Origin: Malurus cyaneus samueli
Taxonomy: Eukaryota > Chordata > Aves > Passeriformes > Maluridae
Length of the DNA stretch: 64,000 nt
Assembly (NCBI GenBank): GCA_009741485.1
Contig: CM019236.1
Location: 64,959,397 to 65,023,396 of the forward strand
Direction of reading: 5' to 3'
Numbering within the stretch: position 1 is the stretch's first letter; each line of letters starts with the position of its first letter. The notes under the pieces are model-generated. The model had not been told where the DNA came from and made no database searches. It saw only the letters and a list, made by a program, of their open reading frames with translations. Below, one piece after another: positions 51,501-64,000 of this stretch. Made by a program: the position numbers and the translations under genes.

Positions 51501-54500
51501 ATTTACATTTTCAAAAGCTACACTGAATATCATGACAGGACAGTACATGACAAGGGTGTTGAGATGGTTCTTTAAGCTTCCCAAGGTAGGAAACCTCATG
51601 GACAAGAAAATACTTATGCTGTCTAATGTAGACCTGCCAGTTTTACAAATTAAACTCATGTAGCTTGCCATAACTTCTTTCATGAGTCCATATTTTCTCT
51701 AAAATGGGCCATAGGAAGGATGAGCATGACATAGGAAAATCTAATAGTTGAGAGAGAGAGTGAGAAAGAGAGAAAGTAATTTCTATATTATCCATGCCTG
51801 CTGGGCTGGATTTATAAAAATACAAGTGCAGGTTTTCTTCCCCTATAATTAATCCACTTCTGTGAGTGTCTTGTGCAGTATCCTTTCAAGCAATATGCAT
51901 TCTTATTTGTTTCATTAACTTCTTTTTTGGAGGACAATGCTATATAGCTGAAGCAAGGGAGCTTGTGGAGAAAACAGACAGATAAGCATTAAGAGCTTTC
52001 ATACAGGAAACAAGCGGATTAGATTTATTTTTCAAAAACTATACTTTGCAAAAGCCCGAATAAATCCAATGCCTAGCTGAAGAGTGCCAATTTTTGTTCT
52101 TTATGTCCTGTTTAACAAATGTTGTCTGAAATTCTGTTTAGTTTATATAACACCTGCAGGAAAATATAGTATACCTGTAAAATACTAAAGAAATTAAAAG
52201 GACCAGTTCCAGTATACTTTGCACAGAGCACCTTAAACAAATGTAGATGCTAGCATCCTGCACTGACATACATATGAGACACATATACATAAATATATCA
52301 GTGCATTTTTGAAATCTTTCAAAGCATGCACAGTTCATCTTTTGAATTCTGGCAAAATACAAAAGATGCCAAAGGTATTCAATAACCTAATATGCTTGCA
52401 TTTGTGAAAATTTGCACTGAGTTCATCTGAGATTGAAATTGAACCTGAAGATGAGTTTTCTCTCCACTCACTTTTTCAGAAAAGCATGAAATAAACAGAC
52501 CATGAAAAGAGTATTCAAATGGTATAATAACATCCTAGACAGCGCCCAAAGAGGGTTCTTTATTGGGTTTTAGCTGTGTGCCTGTAGTTCAACCACATCC
52601 CCAGTAACAATGTCTGCAAAGAAGCATGAAACATTTGAGACTGTGATATAATTAAGACAGTGAACAGTTTCAAACAAGGATGTTCTGAGTACCTGCCAGG
52701 GATATAATGATATAACATGCATTGAAATAGTCACTGAGACAGTGTCCAAAGATTCCTGCAGTGTGGAAAAAAACCTGATTTATAACATAGAAGTGATAAT
52801 TTTACATCGCTGTTGTTGAATATTAGCTCACATAGACTGAATCTGAGTTAATGCATCAAAAGCTACAAGGAAACGTTTTAGTAGAGGTCAAAACCTTGGA
52901 AAGCAGTTATGATGAAAAAATAAGATTTTGGCAGAGATATCTTGAAGGGACATAGCCAAGCTTTAGAAGACACAGTATATTTAAATAATTTTCTACCTTT
53001 ATATATGATGAAAAGGCAAATGTTCTTGTCTACTTTTGCAGCAGCAAGACTCCTGCTGTGCTTTTGTTTCTTTTTTTCCCTCTTTTTTTTTTTCTTTTTT
53101 TTTTCTTTGACCATACAGGTATCTCCCAGGTGGAACTGAAATAAATACATGCTATTTTAAGGGCAATATATTAGTGATATGAATGTGTGGTACTTTAATT
53201 AATTTGAGACCTCTGATTGCCTTTAGCCTTTCAATAGGTAAGAACAGAGTAGATGATAATAAAATGTGAAATATTTATGAGAAAAATTGCTGTTGCAGTA
53301 TTTAGACAATGAAAAACTTCATTAGCACAAATATTGTCACTTCAAATACATGATGGATTTTAAAAGGACTTCAGTACCAAACCCAGCATTTGCAGGACGG
53401 CTGACTGAGGGAGTTAGGTCAGCTGAACATGGAAACGACAGATTAATTGGTTGTTAGAAAGTTAAAAAAGGATTCCCAGCCATTAGCCCCATGCAAAAAC
53501 CTCAGCAATTCACACAACATGTTTTGAAGGCTAAAGTTTGAGCCATGAAAAGCACTGTGTGCCAAAGGTGTGTTCCCCCAGAAACAGATCCTGTTATCCT
53601 ATCTCAGTTCTAAACTAAGTATAAGTGCATGCCAGGATGACGAACTGTCCCTTTCTGGGTACATATCTGCAAACGACCCACATTGCTGTCCCAGTTGTCT
53701 CCAAATAAAAGGGAAGAATGTTTATTTGATCTATCTATGGCATGATATATTTCCTATCCCCATAACAGGATGGAAAATTTGGTGAGCCCTGACAAAGTGA
53801 AGCAAACTCCTTGAGACTCTGTAGTGAAGGGTAGCATTTTAAAAATTGAAATACATTACAAAAGAATATGTGTGTTCAAGTGAATACCCCACTACACAAA
53901 TGAACCCCAAAGTAGCTTTGCATGTACAGGTGTGGAGTTTTGTGCAAATATTGGTAGCAACATGCATGAATACCCAATCTTTTTATCCAAACATTGGTTC
54001 TGAGAATGCAAATATACTGTGTACAGAGTCCTTGAATGGATTTCAGTTTTCAGAAACACTGAAAATTTGGCCCTTAATATGTTCATGTTTAGTGCCTATT
54101 ATTCATTCCCAGAGCAGGCTTTGTATAAGTGTTTATGTTAATAAAAGAAATAAAAGTTTCTCCGTTGAAGTTTAGTGCTAACATTAGACATCAAAACAAC
54201 ATCTGATGCAAAGCTAGATTTGTTTCCTCATCTGCTTTAGGTGTTTCATTGGGGAAACTCATCTGTTGCTTCTTGTTTGTTTTCATTTTGGCTTGATTTT
54301 ATTTTGGTTTCTTTTTTTTTTTTTTTTTTTTTTTTCTTTCATTTATTTGTCTATTATTTTCTTTTCTTTTGTTTTCCCCATAAAATAATTTATAAAACTT
54401 AAGAGACAAGAGATTCACAATCTGTGAACAGGTGCAAGTCTTTTTACCTGTTATATATGTATGGATATATAAAATCCCATTTAGAACAGAAAAGATGAAA

Positions 54501-57281
54501 AGTTTGCCAGTGTATATTGTTTAATTTGTGATTTTTTTTAAAATGCAGAAATCAGGAAAATGATTTTTCTTGACCTACTAATTTTTAAAAGTTTATACTG
54601 ATCTAGTAGGATGGAAGCTAGTAATAGACTTTGACAATCAGACTAAAGCCTGCTATGCTGTTGCTTTTGGTAAACATTTCCTACCTGAGACTACTAGGAT
54701 GGTGTAAGTGAAAATAATGGAGAATAGAACTGGTGTGAATAAGAATAGAACTGATGTGGATAATCTCAGTTTAGATGATCAGCTGGAATGTCAAACCAAT
54801 ACTTTCTCAGAAAACTCCAAAGGGAATGGAATAACCTGTTGTTAACTTGGTATTGATTAGTTTTTCTTGATCTTCAGTTTATTGTCCTCATATATACTAT
54901 CTGACCAATATATTTTAGAAAATTATTACATAGGAATGAAAGTTTGTAGCTTTTCTAAGAATGTTGAGAAGTTTCTTGCATAAATACTCCAATATGTTTG
55001 TAATGAGAAATAAAAAGCTATTCATGTATTAACCACTGAGTGTGATATACATTCACTCAGTTATAATGACTAATAATGAAAGTAGCATCAAAACAGAAGT
55101 TTCATAGAAAAAAAAGTTCATTTCAAGGTTGATGTTTACCTGCTATATCTGACTTACTCCATTTGTGCAAATTACAAGCAGAAATCACAGCTATTTTCTT
55201 CTACATGATCCCTGAGACTGCTTTTGTTCTATGGTTTTGCCACTACTGGAGGGAGGAAATTATCTGAGATTAAAGAAGGTGGTTTTTAAGAGATCAGTCT
55301 CTTTAGGATGCACAGATGATGCAGGGAGGCCACTCTTATCTCTGTAATACATATGAAACCTAACTTAGAGCATGCCTTCTCCTTGGAAAACAGCCAAACA
55401 GGAGATCAGTAGAGTGGAAATATCATCTCATTCCTCTGAGATTTGCACTGAACATTTGCATTGAACATTGAACCAGGTGAGTCTGATCCTCTGTTTACTG
55501 TAAGAAAAACAAGTTACAATCTTGTTACAATCATCTACTTTCTGTATATCAAATACCATCTGGAGAACTCAATAATGTGATGCCCCTGGACACTCAAACT
55601 TCCTTCAGACTGAAGATTCTGTTGCTTTTTCCCTGTTTCACCCCCTGGAAGAGCAAATAATCTAGAAAGCAACATTGCTTCAGGAACCTTGAGAAGGAGA
55701 GCAAGGAACAGGTAAGTCTGCTGAGGGTCAGGGAAAGGCAATCAGTATGCTGGGTGTGCACTCCTAGAAGGCAGAAGAATTCAGGCTTCTCATCAATTTT
55801 ACTAGCACTGCCATTTTTGTGAGCCAGGCATATCATCCTGTTAATATGCTTTGAGAATGTTATTTTTATATCCCTGTATAGCAATTTGGGGTAGGGTGAA
55901 TGAGAAAGCTTGATGGTGTTAATACCAGAATATTTAGTGAACTGATGATATTCCAGACACCTGTGACTTTCCCTGTGAACTTTCCCTGTGACTGTAGGTC
56001 TGACAGTCTCTTTGCCTGTCTTAGAGGGGAAAGTTTCTCTTTGACTTCAAGGGCTGCTGAGCTAGTTTTATAGGCATTTTTATCAGGACTTTTTTTACTC
56101 CCTTTTCAGGAAACCTGTTAATCCCCAAGGCCTTTGAGATACTCTTATCTTTGCTGGTAATGAACTATTTGCAAAGAATTGATCCTGTTGGTCTGTGAGA
56201 AAATCTTTGCTTAGTGTCTTTGTTTTGTATAATTGTTTTGTACAGTATATGAATATTTGTGAAAAAGTAACATTTTAAATATCCCAAAAAACTGCTTGTA
56301 AAATGTGGAGTTTTCACATTAGAAAGCTTGCATAATTATTTAAAAATCATTGTGGGCATTACAAGAGCTAAACATATTCAAAATAATTCATCTACAAAAG
56401 AAGTAAGAATTCTAAGATTTTTGACAATTTCCAGACTGTTTTTATAATTGTAGCTATTGTAAATTGTTAATTCTCTCTCCTTAGCTATTGTAAGTGGTTG
56501 ATGAATTTTTGAGTGCTCCTAGTTTTCTCAGTGCTTTACTAAACTAGAGAAAATACTTCCCTGTTGTTGGAAAATCAATGAAGCTTTTCAGTATACTGGG
56601 TCCTTCTTGATGTAAATTTTGGTTCTAAACCCAGCCAGCATGTGCTGAGAAGGTTAGGTGAGGGAATTCAAGGCAACACAGGGAATGCTTTTGCTCCTTG
56701 TGACATGCTTTAGAGAAACTTCACTTTTTCTTTAACCCCTAGAAATCATAGTCACCTAAAATTTATTCTAAATTAAACTATATGAAACTGAACTGTGTTG
56801 TAGTTGATAAGTACTTTCTCTGAGCAATGACGCTCAGGTACATCTGCAGATGTAGGCCTCTGAACAGACAGACAATGAGATGGCCATAGCCCAATTACCA
56901 GGTGGTCATGATACAATTACTACACTTGTTAATTCTTTCCTTTAATGATACAGTGATTATTTATACTCAAAAACTGACATGGCATAAGAGCCTGCTAAAC
57001 AGAAGAACACATCAGGCACATTTAAGGTGATTGTCACATGGAAAATCTTACAAGTTTACCAAAGTGCTCTTCGTTTTTTCTACTACTTCATTCGCATTGC
57101 AGTTTCCAATGTTTTTGTTAATAAAGCAAAATTACTTTAAGAGATTGATGGACAATAAATGACTTGAATTTCTTTTGTGTCCCTATCCTTTGTGTTGCAC
57201 TATTTAGTGTTGGGAAAACAGTTGTTTGTGGTTACCATAGACTGTCACAAACACATCACACAATGCTGAGGATTGAGACCT
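48503..57281. other. Long non-coding AT-rich stretch
   Basis: Nearly 9 kb without a recognisable gene, RNA or transposon. Low-complexity features: a GA-rich patch (51750-51776), a poly(T) tract (53062-53108), a T24 run (54312-54335), a 21-bp direct repeat (54722-54763) and a short TTTCCCTGTGA repeat (about 55966-55996). Open frames such as 53846-54175 lack splice context or family likeness. Intron or intergenic DNA is equally possible. Confidence 0.5.
54722..54763 (+). repeat. 21-bp tandem repeat, two units
   Basis: GAATAGAACTGGTGTGAATA and GAATAGAACTGATGTGGATA lie back to back, each followed by A, with two differences. Confidence 0.85.
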
Positions 57282-58352
57282 TGTTGTGGGTTGACCCTGG
57301 CTGGTTGTCAGTTATGTATATAAAACAGCTCAATCCCCATCACAGGTAGACAGGGGAGAGAAAATATGACCAGAGGCTCCTGAGTGGAGATAAGGACAAG
57401 GAATGGTCCAACACTCACCATGTGCAATCACAGGCAAAACAGACTAAACTTGGATATATTAGTTGAATTTATTACTAAAAAAAATCAGAGCAGGATAATA
57501 ATAAGCAAAATAAATCTTAAAACACCTTCCCCTCACCCTTACCTCCTTTCCACATTCCTTCAGAGGTGCAGGAGATGGAAATGGGAGTTATGATCAGCTC
57601 ATTACATGTGGTTTCTGCTGCTGCTCATGGACAGGAGTTCGTCCCCTGTTCAGGCTGGGGTCCCTCCCACAGGAGACAGCTCATGGACTTCTCCAGCATG
57701 AGTACATCCCATGGGCAATAACTCTGCACAAGTTGCTGCAATGTGGGTCCTTTTTGACGGGGTGCAGTCCTTCAGGAGCAGTCTGCTCCCACCTCGGGCC
57801 CCACAGGATAACAACACAATTTCACAAAGCCTTTTCCTCCTGGGTCCTCTCTCCACAGGTAGGTCACCACGAGGATCCTGTTCCAGCATGTGCTTCCCAT
57901 GGGGTTGCAACCTTTTTTTGGGCATCCCCTTCTCCAGCATGGGTTTCCTCCACTGGCTGCAGGTGGATGTTTGCCTTCCCCATGGACCTCCACGGGCTGC
58001 AGGGGCACAGTTGCCTCACCATGGGGCTGTACCAAGGGCTGCAGGGGAATCTCAACTCTGGCTCCTGGAGCATCTCTTGCCCCTCCTTCTCCACCGACTG
58101 GGGTCTGCAGAGTTGTTCCTCTCACATATTCTCACTCCGCTCTTTTCTGGAAACAATTGTTTCTGCATATGAATACTTTTTCCTTAAATATGGTATCATA
58201 GACATGTTGCTGTCATTCCTGACTGACCCAGGCTTAGCCAGCAGCAGCTCGCTCCTGGAGCTGCCTGGCATTGGATGTGTTGGACAACAGTAAGGTCTCT
58301 CACAGCTTCTCAAAGGATTTACCCCTTACTATCAAAACCTGGCTATACACAA
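57282..58352 (-). mobile_element. Avian ERVL-type solo LTR, near full length
   Basis: The plus strand begins TGTTGTGGGTTGACCCTGG and ends in a CTATACACA-type end near 58351, about 1.07 kb. Read on the minus strand it gives the ERVL LTR order: AT-rich U3 with GCCAAT-like sites, a TATA-like box (58183-58193), then GC-rich imperfect repeats of about 30 bp built on CTGCAG, CCATGG and 'CTCCAGCATGGG' (57650-58060), then a purine-rich 3' end with 'TTTTGCCTGTGATTG'. Compared with 3876-4961 it has more internal repeats and a different 3' third, so it belongs to another subfamily. Overlapping open frames up to 186 codons on both strands come from the repeats. No internal retroviral sequence adjoins it. 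Confidence 0.85.
58183..58193 (-). promoter_or_regulatory. TATA-like box of the ERVL LTR
   Basis: The minus strand reads ACCATATTTAA in the position where this LTR family has its core promoter. It is called by position only. Confidence 0.4.
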
Positions 58353-60127
58353 TCAATTCACATGTATTCACCTCATTCAGGAACCTTTTCTATTTTAATG
58401 TTTGCACATTTCTCAGCATCTCACCACCTGTGCATTTGCTTTCTACAGCATTGTCTTCTAGCAACCTTCACAATTCAGACTTCTCCAGCTCATGGTCAAA
58501 CAGTGAAACTGTTCTATTGTAGAGAAAGAAACTGCTCTATTGTAGAGAGTTTTCTCTAATCTTTATCACTTCATTATAACAAAATTAGAGATGTAGTCTA
58601 AACCTGGCTTAAGAATTGATATTCAGATGCACTGGTGGGCCTTTTTTAAAGATTGGGCATTGATCCAGGCATGATCAGCCTCAGGAAAAATGATTGCTTT
58701 CACTTAATCTGAGTGACACACCAGCAATATAGTATGGCTAAACAGATTGGCCACTGTGACGAAGGGGTCTGACTGCAAAGTGAGCCTCATATTTTGATTG
58801 CACGAAGTGGCTCACATACTGTTTCTTTGAACACATTATGTTTATTCTTAATTTTTTTAAGACTTTCCCTCATGTGCCTGTTTGAGTTGGCTAATTCTTT
58901 TAAGTAACTTTGGTCTAACAGCCTTTGAACATAGAGAGAGGAACAGCTCTAAATTAGTCTTGGCAAGTTGCTCTTGATTAAACAATTATTTCATCCCTGT
59001 TAGAAGTCATGCACTCCTGGCTTCTTCTCACTTCTTCTGAGATGCCTGGACTTTCATCCCTCTGTTCTTGTACCTTACCCTTTCCCACTATGAGTCAGGA
59101 AAGAACGAATGTATACTTTGGAGACATAACATATGGGTGGTGGCAGATCCCACTTTGTTTTTCAGACCTGTGGCAAAACACTTTCTGTGTGCAAGATCTA
59201 TGTGGGAGTTTAGGAAACTGGAATAAGAGTCTGAACAAAGAAAATGAAAGGCAAAGGTTTTGAGAAAAGAGCAGGGACTGGAAAAGCTAAGACAATAAAC
59301 AAGAAGGGAAAGAAGTGGGTGTAAAAGGAACAAGCAAGAATTTCAAATGCACAAGAAGAAAACTAAATGGAAGAGAGCAAAGTGGATAAATTAAGAAAAA
59401 GAATGTTATTGAGAAAGTCTTTTATGCAAGCTGAAGATTTCATAAGATGTTCAGACATTTCATTTATAGCTTTAATAAGGAATGAGTACAGTGTGTGAAG
59501 CTACTTAGTATTCATTCATATCTTCTTTCCATGGCTGTTTGTGGTATTTCTGTGGTTTCCTGGATGACTGTTGCTGGAAGTGGAAGCAGAGCTGGCTAAA
59601 AGTAAATGCAGTTTGGGTATTAGAGACTGAAAAAGAGGTTTCCAAATACATGTCTACTAAGGAAAGGCTAGGGGGTTTTGCCCCTTGTGTTGAACTTGTG
59701 GCAACAGATAGAAGTTTTATATGCTTAGAAGATGAGAAAAACATTGTTACTCATTGATATGTTTTTGTTTATTGACTTTGATGGTTGCTGTATTGTTTTA
59801 GGTTTTTTTTCTTTTTCTTTCTCTAATAGTCATAGTGTTCATGGTGCTGGAAAACACTCTCAATAAACAGCTTTTGTGGTGTGAAATGCCTTGACATCCC
59901 TTCATTTTCTAAAATCATCTATAAAAGATTTTTAAAGCCTGACTACTCCTCCACAATGAACATTATCCTAGGATTATCTTATCTTGAGGTACTAAATTGA
60001 ATTTGAAAAACTGATAAGCTTGCTTTTACAATAACATGTTGCTGTATCAAATTGTGGTTTCCTGAGCCCCTTGATCATGGAATATGGAATATTCTATAGT
60101 TTTTGAATATGAAGATTCTGGGAAAAA
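58353..60127. other. Non-coding stretch
   Basis: No gene or transposon recognised. It includes a 23-bp tandem duplication (58506-58548, AAACTGTTCTATTGTAGAGA and its near copy). Confidence 0.55.
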
Positions 60128-61650
60128 ATGGAATCAGGATTTCCTGAGTTGGAAGGAATCCACAGAATTATTGAAGTCCAACTCCTGGCTCTGTACAGGG
60201 CATCCCAAGGATCCCAACATATACCTCCGGGTGCTGTCCAAATGCTTATTGAGCTCAGTCAGTGCTGTGAGCACTGCCCTGGGGAGCCTGTTCCAGTGCC
60301 CAAACACCCTCTGTGTGGAAAACTGCCTTCTGACATCTACTACAAGTCTCCCCTGACTCAGCTTCACACAATTTCCTCAGGTCCTGTCACTGGCCACAAG
60401 AGTGAAGAGATCTGTGTCTGCCTCTCCTCTTCCCCTCATGAGGATGCTGAAGACCCAGTGAGGTCTCCTCTCAGTCGCATCTCCAGGCTGAATAGACAAA
60501 GTGACTTCAGTCACCCCTCGTATAGCTTCCCCTTCAGAACCTTCAGCATCCTTGCAGCCTCCTTTGGACACTCTGATAGTTTAATATGTTCTTTATATTG
60601 TGGCACCCAAAATTGCCCCCAGCACTCGAGGTGAGGCCACCCTAGTGCAGAGCAGAGCAGGACAATCTCTTGCCCAGCTGCAGATGTGTCTGGTGCCTCC
60701 CAGGACACAGCTGTTTCTCCTGGCTGCCAGGGCACTGCTGACTCATATTCAACTTTCTGCTGCTCAGGAACTGCAGGTCCCTTTCCATGGGGCTGCTTTG
60801 CAGTATCTCATTCCCCTGTCCATCTGGACATGCACCCTCTCCCAGAGGCAGAATTCCTTGTTAAACTTTGTACATTGATTGTTGTGGTCTCCCTGCAAGG
60901 AAGGGAGTCTGTCTGTCCTTGAGGGAGTCTACAACTCCTCTCACACACTTAGTATTCCTTTGAATCTTGCAGCCAGGTAATTTATGAAAATGTTGAGGAG
61001 AACTGGGCTGAGAATTGGAGCCCTGTGGAACCCCAATACGGATAGGTCTGTTGTCATATCACTAAAACCTTTGTGCCCTAGCATGAACCAGTTGCTTATT
61101 CAGTGTGTAACACTGCTATCCGGCTGTGGGCTGGATGTTTTGTGCAGAAGGATCCTAGTAGAGACAGTATCAAAAGCTTTTCTGAAATCCAGAAAGATTA
61201 CATCATGTGGCTTTTCTAGAGCAGCTAGCTGATTTATGCTGTTGTAGAAAGAAATCAGGTTCAAGCAGCAGGACTTTCCCTTCATAAAAGGAAGGGGACC
61301 AACGACTAGGTGTTTCCCCATACTGCCCAGAATCTAAACTTCTTTATGATTTCATCAGACACTGAGGTGAGACTGAGAGGTCTGCAGTTTCCAGGGTCCT
61401 CCTTCTTGCCCTTCTTGAAAATTGGGAAAATGTTTGCTAGTTTCCAGTCAGCTGGGACTTCTTTTTATTCCCAAGACAGCTCAAAAATCACTGAGAAAAG
61501 GTAGCTCCTTGGAGAGGATGGATTTTTAGGGATAAAGCTGAAGCTGAAGATCCCAGAAAATTTCAGGGTTGGATGGGAGCTGATCATTCTTGCAGCCATG
61601 GCTCTTCACTCAGGGCACTGAGACCCCTTGGTCCATGATCTGTGTTGAAG
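60128..61650 (-). mobile_element. CR1 LINE fragment, ORF2 end plus 3'-UTR
   Basis: The plus strand carries the reverse complement of CR1 from its 3' tail (60128, GTTGGAAGGAATCCACAGAA) through the 3'-UTR (GAGCCTGTTCCAGTGCCCAA) into the reverse-transcriptase part of ORF2 (about 61000-61500). CR1 encodes an endonuclease and reverse transcriptase; only part of the latter remains. The longest CR1 piece in the window, with several frame breaks. The right end is approximate. Confidence 0.9.
61100..61321 (-). pseudogene. CR1 ORF2 reverse-transcriptase fragment
   Basis: On the minus strand the frame contains LISFYNSINQLAALEK followed by VIFLDFRKAFDTVS, the F-D-x-x-K-A-F-D-x-V motif of LINE reverse transcriptases, whose first aspartate (in FLDF) is one of the catalytic metal-binding residues. 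The upstream fingers part is readable but broken by stops, and the downstream FADD-type box is missing because the frame ends and the sequence passes on towards the 3'-UTR. It is a dead fragment. Confidence 0.85.
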
Positions 61651-64000
61651 ACAGATATAAATTAAACCCGTAACATAAGCCTCTAATAAAGTTAGGTAAT
61701 GCAGGATTGGTTTAGAAAATCTTTGACTTTAAGAGAACTCCATCGAGGCTCTGCCATGTAGCCCTGAGACAGTGACAATTGGTACATGTTATAACTGACA
61801 TATTTTGTTCTCTCTTTCTGTATTTTTCTTAAGATGGGACTTTTGCATAACCAGTCACTCAAAGGTGGGCTGTGCTAATGTTCTGACAAGATGCCCGATT
61901 GCCTTAAAAAAAAAAAAAAAAAAAAGTATTTAATGCCAAGTTGAAGTGTTGTTTCGGAAGTAAAGGAGTATAAAAGCCAATCCTAACATCAGAGTACACA
62001 TTGAGTTTAAGATAGCCTTAAACTCAGTCTTTAATAATTGCAATTGGCTGCACCCCCTGTGCAACAGATATAATTATGTTAACAGCTTTTCTACTCAGGC
62101 ACCATGTATTTCCATTATGAAGGCAGCCTCATTTAATTAGTATCATGTAGTAAATTAGCAGTTATAAGGAGTGCTGGGTACAAGGGAATCTCTGCTTTCT
62201 CACCATCTACTTAATCCTCAGTCAATGTTGAGGTTACTGCTTACTCAATTTATACATATAAGAAAAAATGCTGTCATCCTGCTCAGGTATTATGATTCAG
62301 TCACTTTATGGATGAAAAAAATGTCTTGTGAAAGCAAATAAATTAAGGGTTCCATTTGTTCTTTCTGAGGGGATGCAGGAGTGGCCACATACACTGAAAT
62401 TGTTTTTTCTTGTGTGTGTTAGGGAGATTGTCATGTTTTTTATTAGAATTACAGAAGTTAATTCTTAAGTAAAAAGTAAGGTTTACAAGCATGAGCTATG
62501 AAAAAATCAGAAGAACCCAAACTGTATTTAAAATATAGCTTTCAACCCACAACTTAGGTAAGGATGTTTGGATGCAAGCATTTATAATATAGAAGATATT
62601 ACATTATTTTTATTGTATTGAGTTTTACTGCAGTGAGTGCAGTTCCGATGAGACAAAAGTAACTTTTTCGTTTTGTTAGCAAGCTGGCTGAGCAGAGTTG
62701 AATTCCCAGGAGGCTTTGTCTTGGAGAGACAGTGCTGAAAATTTTTTTCATGTCCTACAGCCCAAGCAGAAGACACAGATGAGACTTCTATAGGGGATAC
62801 TGCAAATAATTACATATCCTCTTTGCACTGTTGGGTTTTGAGCTCTCATAGCTCAATCGACAGCATGACTAAGTTTATCATTTTGTGTTAGAGGACTGGC
62901 TGAAGTCGTTTGATCTGTTTGATTTGAAAACGGACTGCACTGAGTAAGCGTATTCTTGTAGCCATTGCTGTGGCTCATGTTATTATATTAAGAATGATGA
63001 TGATGATATGAGAACTGATGATGAATGATGAAGAATGAATGAATAAATTATGATTGTCATGATAACTTCAAGTCGAATAAGATACACAGAAGAAAAGAGA
63101 GGAATAATTTTCACCATATTTAGAATTATTCTATTGTTAAGTTTGCAAAGCAGTAAAATTCTTTGCAAAAAAACCCTGAAACCATGGCGGCAAACCTCAT
63201 TCTGAAAAAACCTTCTGGTAACTGTGTAAGACAGTAATGTGTGAAAGATACTGCTGCCTGCAGTTTAGGGTAGCTCAACTGTGAGCTAATACAAGCTTAT
63301 GCATTAAAAATTATCATTATTATAAAATTGAATTATTCTAACAAGTTTTGAGTTCACTGTGTTTCTGAGGTACAGGCTTTTGATAAATACAAAAGCCTTT
63401 TTCAGAAAACTTAATATTTAATTCGTTGTTTCACACTCATACAAGGCTTAAGCCAGCAGAATTACTTAGAAACATATGATGGGATAGATTTATCTTGGCA
63501 TGATCAGAAATATAGTAAAAGTGCACATGATAGAAATTAGTTAAATACCGTGCAGTTCTGAGTAGCTGGATATTTTCAACTGCCATGTAGTAAATGTATT
63601 CATGTTTTACATATGCAATAGAAATTTACTGTGGGTGAGTGGTGGCCGTGTATGTTGTTATAACTTTTTAAAAAACCATGATACACATTATTTGCAACAC
63701 TTCACACAAGTATTTTATTCCTGATATTGTGATTGATTTGAAATTTCAACAAACTAGCTCACATTGGTATACAAAGGATATCAGAATAGACATTTTCAAG
63801 GAATACCAGTAAGCTATTTAGAATTATATGAAGAACTAGAATTCTCTAATTATTTAATACAGAAGGACCATATTTTAACACTGGCAAACTCTTCTTTGAG
63901 ATTGGAAAGCAATTGTGAAATAGTTTAAACTCTGAGGCAGGTTTTTATGTTCCCAGTTTTATATAATGGAACATACTTTTTTGAAGCTCGTTTGGAAAGG
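61651..64000. other. Non-coding AT-rich stretch to the window end
   Basis: Holds a run of 20 A (61906-61925) and a GATGAT/GAATGAAT microsatellite (62995-63048). No gene, RNA or transposon recognised. Confidence 0.55.

Noticed and set aside
53846..54175. Open frame of 109 codons
   Set aside because: AT-rich setting, no family likeness, no splice signals and a competing open frame on the opposite strand.
57650..58313. Open frames up to 186 codons on both strands
   Set aside because: Same reason: they span the repeat-rich part of the ERVL LTR at 57282-58352.
60128..60922. Open frames up to 168 codons on the plus strand
   Set aside because: They are antisense to the CR1 3'-UTR and ORF2 end.

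Overview
The window looks like AT-rich, gene-poor DNA from a bird, most likely a passerine. The evidence is three kinds of avian interspersed repeat: CR1 LINE fragments with the characteristic CR1 3' tail, ERVL-type LTRs of the bird family with internal ~30-bp GC-rich repeats, and a betaretrovirus-like avian ERV with a decayed gag. I found no intact protein-coding gene, rRNA, tRNA or CRISPR array. Placement on a repeat-rich chromosome (for example a sex chromosome) is possible but cannot be decided from the sequence.

Layout, left third (1-16538): An ERVL LTR on the minus strand (1-556, cut by the window edge) and another on the plus strand (3876-4961) face away from each other across an inverted repeat of their flanking DNA (557-1138 against 3299-3875). 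The centre of that palindrome holds a segment (1139-2715) whose inverted partner lies 10 kb away at 12989-14560, plus a short unit ending in a long A/AAAAG tract (2716-3140) with a second copy at 10139-10320. Between them lie a CR1 fragment (6335-6990) and an ERV LTR, primer-binding-site-like sequence and frameshifted gag (8397-10113) that stops at a 25-N gap.

Middle (16539-38552): A 9.4-kb block (16539-25960) is repeated in direct orientation at 28520-37996. Between the two copies is a noisy reverse-complement copy of 36254-38552 (25961-28494) followed by a second 25-N gap. The second copy has many single-base deletions, while the inverted copy is about 10 percent longer than its template. 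Together with the equal-sized gaps this looks more like a long-read gap-filling artefact (missed hairpin adapter, duplicated haplotype or contig ends) than biology. A ~226-bp segment present in the second copy and in the inverted copy, but absent from the first, may be a real allelic indel. Two weak coding-like traces lie in the block.

Right third (38553-64000): Single-copy AT-rich DNA carries a CR1 tail (44311-44360), an ERV LTR on the minus strand (46604-47233), a CR1 3' end (48195-48502), an almost complete ERVL solo LTR on the minus strand (57282-58352) and a 1.5-kb CR1 fragment with a recognisable reverse-transcriptase piece (60128-61650).

No set of genes works together here. What is worth attention is the repeat architecture and the assembly structure. 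I found no credible new biological system.
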